A stretch of DNA of 36,421 nucleotides from Clostridia bacterium (lineage in GTDB: Bacteria; Bacillota; Clostridia; Christensenellales; Borkfalkiaceae). The notes under the pieces are model-generated. The model was not told where the DNA came from. It ran no database searches and saw only the letters and a program-made list of their open reading frames with translations. Location of the stretch: the NCBI GenBank assembly GCA_900767495.1, contig CAAFZH010000052.1, forward strand, positions 1 to 36,421, written 5' to 3'. Each line of letters opens with the position of its first letter. Positions within the stretch are counted from its first letter, which is position 1. The position numbers were made by a program, and so were the translations under genes. This document shows positions 16,201 through 24,249 of this stretch, piece by piece.

Positions 16201-18003
16201 ATGAAGAGTAAATCTTTAAAAATCACACTTATAAGCGCGTTGGCGTGCGTGTTCGCGCTTGCGCTGGCGGCGTTCGTGCCTGCGTTTGCAAGCGGCGAAA
16301 GTCGCGGCGACGACGTAAAATACGAGTTTTTCGTAGGCGAAAAAACCGCCGTGGACGACCTTGTGAATTTTGACGACGACGGCATTCGGGTTATCGGCAG
16401 AGAAGTAAGAAACGTGGCGGACAACACCGTCTGCGAGATAAATGACGGAAGTTTCGTCGCCGAAAAAGCGGGCGTATATAAAATAACGCTTATAAAGCGC
16501 GACGACGACGGCAAGTCGTTCTCGTCGTACTATTACGCCGAGGCTAAATATTCCGATAAGGCGATTATCGCCAACAAACCTGCTTTTCCTTACGCGTTCG
16601 TAAGCGGTAAAAATTACGCTCTTGCCGAGCCGCAAGCCTACCTGTATTCGCAAAGCGGAAAGACCAAAGCGGACTACACCGTAAAGGCGAGCGTAAACGG
16701 CGCGGAACTTGCCGTAAAAGAAGGTAAAATTACTCCCGTTGCGGAAAAAAACGGCGATATCGCGGTTATAGAATATACCGTTAAGGGCAAAGACGAGGCG
16801 AACGACGTTACGCTCGTATATAAAATACCCGTTATTCAACTCTTTACCGAGAACGACGACGCGATAATGCAGAACGTTTTCGTAACGGACAAAATCGATT
16901 CCGCGGTAATAGACTTTACCGAGAGCGCGTATATCGCCGGCGTGTCCTCTTCGGGCGCGAGCCTGCGTTACGCCAATCCCATTCCCGCAGACGCGTTCAA
17001 ACTGCGCTGGAAGATGAATAAGGGTTACGGCAATTTCGAGTCCTTTTCGATAGTTCTCACCGATTACGAGGACGAAACTCAGGTAGTAAGGCTTACTTTT
17101 TCGCCGACGGGCGGCGCGGGTATTTATATTTCGATTAACGGTGCGAAACCCTTTACGATGATGAATCAGAACAAGGTTGACAATTTCGACTCGGGAACGT
17201 TCACCGTTTCGTATTCGGCAAGCAAAAAGTCCGTTTCGGATATAAACGGCGTTATAGGCAAGGTTACTACTTTCGAAAACGGCAGGGCGTTTACGGGATT
17301 TGAAAGCGGAATAGTCAAATTCGCTCTTGAATTCGGCGAAGTTACCGAATATTCCAACATTTCGTTGCTCGCCGTGGCTAACCAGACGCTCGCGGTCGAA
17401 TACGATCAGATCAACCCGTTGTTCTTCTACAAGGACGAAATCCGCGTAAGATACAAACAGGGCGATACCATAAAGATAAACAAAGGTCAGGCTTACGACA
17501 TGCTCGACCCCAACGCTACCATTACGGTAGACGTGTATAAGATAAGCGACGACGGCGACGTTCTCGACGAAATCCCCGCGGATAACGACGGCAATCCCCT
17601 CCGCAATTACGACTGCTCGAAAGACGTTTATATCAAAGTGGACGAAATCTGCAATTACCGCGTGGTGTACGTTGCCAAAGACTCCATGAAAAAAGCGCAG
17701 GACATATACAAGTACGTTATAGGCGACGCCGAAGTGCCGGTAGTTAAATTCGGCGTTATGGAGAATCGCTGCAAGGTCGGCGACGCCGTAAAACTTCCTT
17801 CCGTAAGTTATACGGATAACGGCGGCAACGATAACGTAACCGTGCTTGTAACTTATCTCACCCCCGATAACGTAGTGGAAGTTCTCGAAAAAGACGCCGT
17901 GGAATTTACTCCCGCAAAAAAAGGCGTGTATAAAGTGAGAATAATGGTTTACGACAAGCAGTACAACTACGTTTTCAAAGAATTCGTAACGGAGGCGGTT
18001 TAA
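16201..18003 (+). CDS. Secreted Ig/lectin-like protein of the importer operon
   Basis: This 600-residue protein has a standard signal peptide with a likely cut after AFA at residue 30. It has no lipobox Cys and no C-terminal membrane anchor. A beta-rich N-terminal part (about 35-220) contains Ig-like strands. The middle (about 235-400), with FESFSIVLTDYEDETQVVRL and GIYISINGAKPF, resembles a concanavalin/LamG-like sandwich. A closing Ig-like domain (about 505-600) ends with GVYKVRIMVYDKQYN. It starts 2 bases after the permease stop, using the GGAGG inside the permease gene, so it belongs to the importer operon. From 16219 on it uses no TTA, CTA or TCA codons. A soluble or non-covalently held glycan-binding accessory is my best guess. 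I do not recognise the family. Confidence 0.78.
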   Translation: MKSKSLKITLISALACVFALALAAFVPAFASGESRGDDVKYEFFVGEKTAVDDLVNFDDDGIRVIGREVRNVADNTVCEINDGSFVAEKAGVYKITLIKRDDDGKSFSSYYYAEAKYSDKAIIANKPAFPYAFVSGKNYALAEPQAYLYSQSGKTKADYTVKASVNGAELAVKEGKITPVAEKNGDIAVIEYTVKGKDEANDVTLVYKIPVIQLFTENDDAIMQNVFVTDKIDSAVIDFTESAYIAGVSSSGASLRYANPIPADAFKLRWKMNKGYGNFESFSIVLTDYEDETQVVRLTFSPTGGAGIYISINGAKPFTMMNQNKVDNFDSGTFTVSYSASKKSVSDINGVIGKVTTFENGRAFTGFESGIVKFALEFGEVTEYSNISLLAVANQTLAVEYDQINPLFFYKDEIRVRYKQGDTIKINKGQAYDMLDPNATITVDVYKISDDGDVLDEIPADNDGNPLRNYDCSKDVYIKVDEICNYRVVYVAKDSMKKAQDIYKYVIGDAEVPVVKFGVMENRCKVGDAVKLPSVSYTDNGGNDNVTVLVTYLTPDNVVEVLEKDAVEFTPAKKGVYKVRIMVYDKQYNYVFKEFVTEAV

Positions 18004-18004
18004 A

Positions 18005-19903
18005 ATGAAAAAAATATCCGCGTTAATCAGTTTTATACTTGCGTTCGTAATCGTTTTCGGCGCGACTGCCTGTAAAAAGGGCGGCGGCACGAGTACGGGT
18101 TCGGCAAGCGAGAGCAACAAGCCGACGAACACGGGCGAAAAACTTTTCGATAACGGAAAAACCGACTATACGGTGGTTATCCCGAAAGACGCCACGGATT
18201 ACGAAAAGTTCGCCGCGCAGGAATTGACTTATTTTCTTAACTCTTCCGCGGGCGGCGACATAAAGACGAAAACGGACGACGAAATCGATTATAATTCCGG
18301 ATCAAAAATAATTTCGCTCGGAAACACTTCGATGCGAAAGGATTGCGGCGCGACTTTCGACGAGTCGGAACTCGGCGTAAGCGGTTATAAAATCATAAGC
18401 AAGGATAAGTCGGTGTTTATATCCGGCGCGGACGCGCACGGAACGCTTTACGGCGTTTACGACTTTCTTTCCGAAGAAGTCGGTTACGAGTTTTTCAGCG
18501 ACGACGAAATCGCGCTGAATTATTCGCCCACGGTCGAACTTTATAACTTCGACAAGACCGAAGTCCCCGATATACAACGCCGTTCCGTAGGTTATAAGCC
18601 TTTGTGGAACAGCGCGTCCTATACCCGCAGACTCCGCCTTGTGGACGTAAACGAAGATTATATCATCGACGGACATACTTTCGGAACTATTCTGCCCAAT
18701 CAGAAATATTCCAAAGATCATCCCGACTGGTTTGCCGACCCCTCGTCGGACATAAGTCAGCCGTGTTTTACCAACGAGGACGCTTTCAATCAATTCGTCG
18801 AGAACAGCAAGACTATTATAAAAAAGCACGTAGACGGCGGCGGAACGGGCAGATATTTCATGCTCGGACAAAACGACAACGGCGCGTTCTGCTCCTGCGC
18901 TAAGTGTACCGACAAACGTAACGAACTCGGCGGCGCGGTGAGCGCGCTGACCCTTTACTTCGTAAACAGAGTAAGCGAGGCGATAGACAAGTGGCTTGCC
19001 ACGGCTTATCCCGGGTACAAACTCGAATATCCCACTTACGCGTATATTCAGAGTATGGATCCGCCCATAACCTATAACAACGCCACGGGCAAGTGGAACG
19101 AACCGTATATCCGCCCGAGAGATAACGTTTTCGTAGAGATAACGCCCCTTTCGGTAGACTGGACTTACAGTTTCGACGACCCGAGAAACTCGGCTATGAA
19201 TTCGGTAATCAACGGCTGGGGACACGTTACCAGCAATCTGTGGATATATTCGTACTGCGTAAACTTCAAACAGTTTTTCCTGCCGTACAACAATTACAAC
19301 TTTATAGTTTCCAATTATCGCGTGGCTAAAAAGTATAATATGTACGCGTATTACGAGCAGGGCGCAAACCAGTCCTCCACCACGGGACTTATGGAACTGA
19401 GATTTTATCTTATGTCCAACCTGATGTGGAACACCGAACTCGACGCGGACGAACTTGCCGAAAAGTTTATAAAGCGTTATTACGGTCCGGTTGCCGATTA
19501 TATGCTCGAATACTACAAGACTATGAGAACGTGGTTCGGTCATATTACCGAAAACCTCGGTTTCAGAAACAATATCTACGCAGACCTTTGCCGCGAAGAA
19601 TACTGGCCGTTCGACCTTGTCGAAAAGTGGCAGGCGCAGATATTCGACAAGGCTTACGCTTCGATAGAGTACCTTAAAACGCTCGACGAAGAATCGTATA
19701 CCAAATATTTTAACCGTATCAAAAAAGAAAACCTTACTCTGACTTATTTGTTTCTTCAACTGCATTCCGCCGAATTCACCGCCTCCGAAAGGAACGCGAT
19801 GATAGACGAAATCGAAGAATATTCCGCGCTCTTCCAACTTAACTATTATATCGAAGGCGCGTATACCAAAGACTTAATAGAGTCCTGGAGAAAGAAATTT
19901 TAA
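18005..19903 (+). CDS. DUF4838-family surface lipoprotein, probable glycosidase-like
   Basis: The 632-residue protein has a lipoprotein signal (MKKISALISF, Cys at 23). The N-terminal part (about 50-165) resembles the alpha/beta domain that precedes the barrel in GH20 and GH67 enzymes: YEKFAAQELTYFL, then GTLYGVYDFLSEEVGYEFF. The central part matches DUF4838, with HPDWFADP, the Cys motif C296-S-C298-A-K-C301 and FVEITPLSVDWTYSF, and helices fill the C-terminus. DUF4838 proteins sit in polysaccharide loci and are thought to be barrel-fold glycosidases, but to my knowledge the activity is not settled. Of the exported proteins here it is the best candidate for cutting the glycan backbone. GGAGG at 17991-17995 lies in the preceding gene. 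Its stop overlaps the next start by one base (TAATG), so translation is coupled to the GH36 gene. Confidence 0.85.
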   Translation: MKKISALISFILAFVIVFGATACKKGGGTSTGSASESNKPTNTGEKLFDNGKTDYTVVIPKDATDYEKFAAQELTYFLNSSAGGDIKTKTDDEIDYNSGSKIISLGNTSMRKDCGATFDESELGVSGYKIISKDKSVFISGADAHGTLYGVYDFLSEEVGYEFFSDDEIALNYSPTVELYNFDKTEVPDIQRRSVGYKPLWNSASYTRRLRLVDVNEDYIIDGHTFGTILPNQKYSKDHPDWFADPSSDISQPCFTNEDAFNQFVENSKTIIKKHVDGGGTGRYFMLGQNDNGAFCSCAKCTDKRNELGGAVSALTLYFVNRVSEAIDKWLATAYPGYKLEYPTYAYIQSMDPPITYNNATGKWNEPYIRPRDNVFVEITPLSVDWTYSFDDPRNSAMNSVINGWGHVTSNLWIYSYCVNFKQFFLPYNNYNFIVSNYRVAKKYNMYAYYEQGANQSSTTGLMELRFYLMSNLMWNTELDADELAEKFIKRYYGPVADYMLEYYKTMRTWFGHITENLGFRNNIYADLCREEYWPFDLVEKWQAQIFDKAYASIEYLKTLDEESYTKYFNRIKKENLTLTYLFLQLHSAEFTASERNAMIDEIEEYSALFQLNYYIEGAYTKDLIESWRKKF

Positions 19904-21942
19904 TGCTTAAAGTTTTTTGCGAAAACGGCAAACTCAACGTCCTTTACCGAAATTTTCAGTTAAAGGGCGTTGCCTTATCCGTTTTTTTCGACGGAGGTCA
20001 TTATAATACTCTCGAAGAAAAAAGCGGAGAGTGGACGGTATCCGTAAGCGGCGGCGAATATACCGCTACGAGCGGTAATTTCACCGTTTCTTTCGCCGAA
20101 ATCGAAAACGGCTTTGCGTATAAGTCCGCGTATAAGGCGATAAATTCCGTTAAACACGCCCTGTTTTTCCGTTCGCTCGCGGGCGTTTGCGACAGCGGGT
20201 TTGAAAGGGCGGTTATAAACGGTTTTTCCGAAAGCAACGGGAATCGTTTCAACGAAATGCAAGCCGACCCAGAAACCGTGATTTTTTGCGATTGTAAAGA
20301 AAAACTTTCCTCCGACAGCGCGGCGATAAAGGATAAAAACGGCAAAACTTTCGTCGTGGGCGCGGCGGGGTACGATAAATATTTTACCGAAGTAGGCGTT
20401 TCCGCGTGCGGCGAAATATTCGTCGATCATCCGCTCGACTATCACCCCGTCAATGCGGGCGATATTATAGAAAGCGATTTTTCGGTTGTCGTGTTCGGCG
20501 AAAATATGCAGTCCGCGCTCGATAATTACGCCCTTATTAACCGCAGGTTTAATCCTCGCGGGCGTAAACCTACGCCTTACGGGTGGTGCAGTTGGTATTA
20601 TTACGGACCGAATATTTCGCGCGATATCATACTCGATAACGCCGCAAGGCTTAAAAAGGCGGAAGTGCCGATAAAATATATTCAGATAGACGACGGTTGG
20701 CAACAGGCGCAGGGCGACTGGTTCGCCAACGAAAAGTTCGGAGATATGAAAGAGGTCGCCGACGAAATATCGGCTTTGGGGTATACGCCCGCCATCTGGA
20801 TTGCGCCTTTCGCCGCAAGCGAAAAGTCCCGACTGTACAAAGAGCATTCCGACCGGTTCGTGAAAAATCTCGACGACGACGGAATTTTCGGTTATCCCTC
20901 CATAGATTTCAGCAATCCCGCCGCGGCTAAATGGCTTAAAGAAACCTTTGAAAGGATTTCGCGCGAATGGGGTTACAGGTATATAAAAGTGGACCTCGTT
21001 CTGCACGCCATATCCGCCGGCAGACATTACGACCCGTCGTTTAACGCCGTGCGCAATTACCGCAGAGCGTTTGAAATTATAAATAAGGCGGTTACGCCCG
21101 ATACCTACCTGCTTGCGTGTACCAGTCCGATAGGCGCGAGCATAGGCGTTGCGGACGGAATACGCGTAAGCAAGGATATTTTCGAGCGGTGGCAGTCGCT
21201 TAAAGGTATTGCCGCGCCCGTTTTAAAGCGGTTTTATTATAATAAAAACCTGTTCGATACCGACCCCGACTGCTTTATGGCGAGAAAGGCGGAAAACGAG
21301 GACGGAGAATGTTTCCGCTTATGCGTAAGGACGGATGACGAAATACGCATGCACGCAAGCCTTATAGCGGCAAGCGGCGGTTCGGTTTTCTTTTCGGATA
21401 AAGTCGGACTTTTATCGGGCGAGCAGATAAGGCTTTATAAAACGCTCGTTCCGCCCGCAAACGTAAAACCCGTTCCGCTCGATTACGAAACTTCTGACAA
21501 ACCGTCGGTCGTCGATTGCGGAAAAACGGGAAATACGCGCACGCTGATTTTCTTTAACTGGGAAAACGGCGACAAAACAGTCAACTTTCCGCTTGACGAA
21601 AAAAAGCACGCTTTCGGGTTCTGGGAGCAAAAGTATTACGGCTTTATACCCTCGCTCGAATTTACTTTGCCGCCGCATACGGCAAAAGTGTTTTCGTTAA
21701 GCGACGACGCGGATTTTGTTCCGTCGGGCAAAAACGACGAGATTATTCCTACGTTTAACTACGAGAAAAACGGCAGAACGGTTACGCTTAAAGCGAATAA
21801 AGCGGGCGAAAAAATATTTGCGTATTGCGGCAGCGGCTTAACCGCCTCCGATAATTGCGAGGTTGCCGCCTTGGGCGAAAACCTGTACGCGATAACCGTT
21901 AAAGATTATTTAAAGAAATTTACCGTCGTAACGGGCGGTTGA
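19903..21942 (+). CDS. GH36-type alpha-galactosidase-like glycoside hydrolase
   Basis: The 679-residue protein has an N-terminal beta-domain (about 1-210) and a TIM barrel. The barrel shows PYGWCSWYYYG, then IQIDDGW with D263 and D264, then YIKVD with D364 as the likely nucleophile, and RVSKD with D425 as the likely acid/base. This is the clan-D arrangement of GH36 and relatives. A beta-sandwich closes the C-terminus. There is no signal peptide, so it should act on imported oligosaccharides in the cytoplasm. It may remove alpha-galactosyl or alpha-N-acetylgalactosaminyl groups; clan-D members also include raffinose-synthase-like transferases. The start overlaps the DUF4838 stop by one base, tying the two enzymes together. 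It is shorter at the N-terminus than classic alpha-galactosidases of about 730 residues. Confidence 0.85.
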   Translation: MLKVFCENGKLNVLYRNFQLKGVALSVFFDGGHYNTLEEKSGEWTVSVSGGEYTATSGNFTVSFAEIENGFAYKSAYKAINSVKHALFFRSLAGVCDSGFERAVINGFSESNGNRFNEMQADPETVIFCDCKEKLSSDSAAIKDKNGKTFVVGAAGYDKYFTEVGVSACGEIFVDHPLDYHPVNAGDIIESDFSVVVFGENMQSALDNYALINRRFNPRGRKPTPYGWCSWYYYGPNISRDIILDNAARLKKAEVPIKYIQIDDGWQQAQGDWFANEKFGDMKEVADEISALGYTPAIWIAPFAASEKSRLYKEHSDRFVKNLDDDGIFGYPSIDFSNPAAAKWLKETFERISREWGYRYIKVDLVLHAISAGRHYDPSFNAVRNYRRAFEIINKAVTPDTYLLACTSPIGASIGVADGIRVSKDIFERWQSLKGIAAPVLKRFYYNKNLFDTDPDCFMARKAENEDGECFRLCVRTDDEIRMHASLIAASGGSVFFSDKVGLLSGEQIRLYKTLVPPANVKPVPLDYETSDKPSVVDCGKTGNTRTLIFFNWENGDKTVNFPLDEKKHAFGFWEQKYYGFIPSLEFTLPPHTAKVFSLSDDADFVPSGKNDEIIPTFNYEKNGRTVTLKANKAGEKIFAYCGSGLTASDNCEVAALGENLYAITVKDYLKKFTVVTGG

Positions 21943-21954
21943 AAAGAGGATTTT

Positions 21955-24234
21955 ATGAAAAGCAAACAGATCGTTTACGGCGATAAAAACGGTTGTTTTT
22001 ACGACGGGGCTTGCGAATACGTTATAAACAATATGTACCCCGCGCGTCCGCTTAAAAATTTTTTATGGAACGAGCATACGGTTGCCGACGCCGATCAGTT
22101 CGGGTTCGGTAAATCTCTGGCTAACGTGAACGGCTTTCGCCGTCCGCTCGAAAACGGCGAAAGACTGGTCTATCTGAAAGACGAGGAAACGGGCGAGTTT
22201 TATTCGCCCAACAGGAATTATTTACGCGCGGATTTCGATCGTTTTCATTGCCGCGTAGGACTCGGCTATCAGAAAACCGTATCCGAATACGAAGGGGTAC
22301 GCGTAGAGTTTACTACGCTCGTGCCTTCCCAAGGGTTAGGCGTGGTTTTTAACGTGTTACTCGAAAACGTTGGGTATAAGACGAAAAACGACACTTTATA
22401 TTTTTTAATCCGTCCGTGCGCAAACCTTACCGAGCATACCTCTTACGGCAGCGCGGATAAGGATAAAGATAAGGATAATCGCGGAATTTACTATCCTCAC
22501 TTTGCCTATCTTGCGCCCACGGAGTACGGCGCGCTGTATTTTGCCTCCGAACGCAAATTCACGTCTTACGCCGTATCCAAAAAAGATTTTTGCGGCGAAT
22601 ACGGCGACTTTTCCTCTCCCGAAGGGATAAGAAATAAAAAGTTACCCTCAAAAGGCACTACGTTTGAAGACGATTACGTGGCGGCGGTTGCCGTCCCGTG
22701 CGAACTTGCGCCGGGCGAAAGGCGTTCGTTTACCTTTGCCATAGCGACGGGCAGAAGTTACGAAGAAAGCCGTTCGGCTGCAAAAAAAATGGCTAAAATG
22801 TCGTTTTTCAATGCCGAACTCGAAAAACAAAAATCGCTTAACGCCGAATATCGCGACGTTTTCAACGTTAAACTTAAAGGCGACGGAATAATTCAGTCGC
22901 TCGTAAATATATGGCTTAAACGACAGTTATCGCTTGGCAAAACCTGGGGCAGAATTTACGGCAAGGGTTTCCGCGACGTAATGCAGGATATAGCCGCGTT
23001 CGTTTCGCTGGATATTCCGCTCGCGCGCGACCGCATACTTTATACGCTTGCAAAGCAATATAAAAACGGCAACACCATAAGAATGTTCGAGCCGGATTTG
23101 CTTTTACCGTATAACGACGGCGCGTCCTGGATACCCGCCACGATCTGCGCTTATTTAAAGGAAAGCGGCGACTTTTCTATTTTAAACGAGGTAGTCGATT
23201 ATCTCGACGGCGGCAAAGATACCGTCCTTTCGCACGTGGTGAAAGGCGTGGAATATCTGCTCGGAGATCGCGGCAAACACGGACTCGTGCTTATGCGCGG
23301 CGGCGACTGGAACGACTCTTTAAACGGCACGGGTAACGGCGGCGTGGGCGAAAGCGTATGGCTCTCGCTCGCTACCGTAAAAGCGGCTAAGGAATGCGCC
23401 GAAATACTCGGCAGAGTCGGCGAGGAAAAGTTAAAAGACGAGATGCTTGAAAAAGCCGCCCGCCTGTCGGACGATATACTTAATTACGGTATGAGCGACG
23501 GATATTTTATCTACGCTTACGATGACTGGGGCGGAATAGTCGGCGGAAAGGATTGCAACGAGGGCAAGTTCTATCTCAATCCCCAAACCTGGTCGGTTCT
23601 GGCGGGCGTGGGGGACGAAACCACCGCTAATCGCGTTATGGACGAGGTTGAAAAACGCCTTAAATGTTCGTTCGGCTATACGCTTTGCACTCCGCCGTAC
23701 ACCCGCGGCAGCGATCGGCTCGGCAGAGTTTCGTATTTCGTGCCGGGTATGGTCGAAAACGGCGCGGTATACGTTCACGGCGTTATGTTTAAAATTGCCG
23801 CCGATTGTAAACTCGGCCGCGCGGATAACGCTTACGAAACTTTAAAATCGGTAATATATACTAATCCCAAGGTAAGGCAGTCGGGGGTAGAACCTTACGC
23901 CGTTACCAATATGTTTATAGGTCCTTCCAACCCGTACAGAGCGGGCGACGCGCCCATGAGTTGGGTTACGGGCAGCGCGGGCTGGGCTTATCGCAATATT
24001 ACGGAATTGATTTTAGGCGTTCGGGCAGACTACGACGGACTTGAAATTTCCCCCAATATGCCGTCGGCGTGGAAAGAGGCGGAAGTCGAAAGGATTTTCC
24101 GCGGCACGAAGTATAAAATTCATTATATAAGAACGGGCAAAAACGCGATAACCGTCGACGGAAAAATCATCGACGGAAACGTGATTCCGCTTACCGATAA
24201 AAAAACGGTAAACGTGCAGGTAGAAATCGCTTAA
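21955..24234 (+). CDS. GH94-type inverting disaccharide/oligosaccharide phosphorylase
   Basis: The 759-residue protein has the GH94 layout: an N-terminal beta-sandwich (about 1-270), a linker helix, an alpha/alpha barrel and a small C-terminal sandwich. Signature motifs are GFRD341VMQD345, RGGDWND (D451 to D454, including the probable general acid), ENGAVYVH608 (phosphate-binding region) and SWVTGSAGW near 669-677. Family members split beta-linked glucose, N-acetylglucosamine or related disaccharides with phosphate, giving a sugar 1-phosphate. Known specificities include cellobiose, chitobiose, laminaribiose and beta-1,2-glucans. It is cytoplasmic, with AAGAGGA about 4 bases before the ATG. 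An acidic/basic DKDKDKDN tract in the N-terminal domain comes from a short GATAAG-type repeat. Which linkage it cuts cannot be decided here. Confidence 0.9.
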   Translation: MKSKQIVYGDKNGCFYDGACEYVINNMYPARPLKNFLWNEHTVADADQFGFGKSLANVNGFRRPLENGERLVYLKDEETGEFYSPNRNYLRADFDRFHCRVGLGYQKTVSEYEGVRVEFTTLVPSQGLGVVFNVLLENVGYKTKNDTLYFLIRPCANLTEHTSYGSADKDKDKDNRGIYYPHFAYLAPTEYGALYFASERKFTSYAVSKKDFCGEYGDFSSPEGIRNKKLPSKGTTFEDDYVAAVAVPCELAPGERRSFTFAIATGRSYEESRSAAKKMAKMSFFNAELEKQKSLNAEYRDVFNVKLKGDGIIQSLVNIWLKRQLSLGKTWGRIYGKGFRDVMQDIAAFVSLDIPLARDRILYTLAKQYKNGNTIRMFEPDLLLPYNDGASWIPATICAYLKESGDFSILNEVVDYLDGGKDTVLSHVVKGVEYLLGDRGKHGLVLMRGGDWNDSLNGTGNGGVGESVWLSLATVKAAKECAEILGRVGEEKLKDEMLEKAARLSDDILNYGMSDGYFIYAYDDWGGIVGGKDCNEGKFYLNPQTWSVLAGVGDETTANRVMDEVEKRLKCSFGYTLCTPPYTRGSDRLGRVSYFVPGMVENGAVYVHGVMFKIAADCKLGRADNAYETLKSVIYTNPKVRQSGVEPYAVTNMFIGPSNPYRAGDAPMSWVTGSAGWAYRNITELILGVRADYDGLEISPNMPSAWKEAEVERIFRGTKYKIHYIRTGKNAITVDGKIIDGNVIPLTDKKTVNVQVEIA

Positions 24235-24249
24235 AAATTAAAAGGGCAG

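Noticed and set aside
16216..18132. 638-residue open frame on the - strand, opposite the secreted protein gene
   Set aside because: It is in register with the sense codons and exists because the sense gene avoids TTA, CTA and TCA. It has no ribosome binding site and its composition is not protein-like; the sense frame has a signal peptide and operon context.
18302..19837. 511-residue open frame opposite the DUF4838 gene
   Set aside because: Shadow of the sense codon bias; no start signals and no recognisable domain.
22453..22490. Short GATAAG-type tandem repeat in the GH94 gene as a phase-variation tract
   Set aside because: The units are imperfect and in multiples of three, so slippage would not shift the frame; it only gives a DKDKDKDN run.
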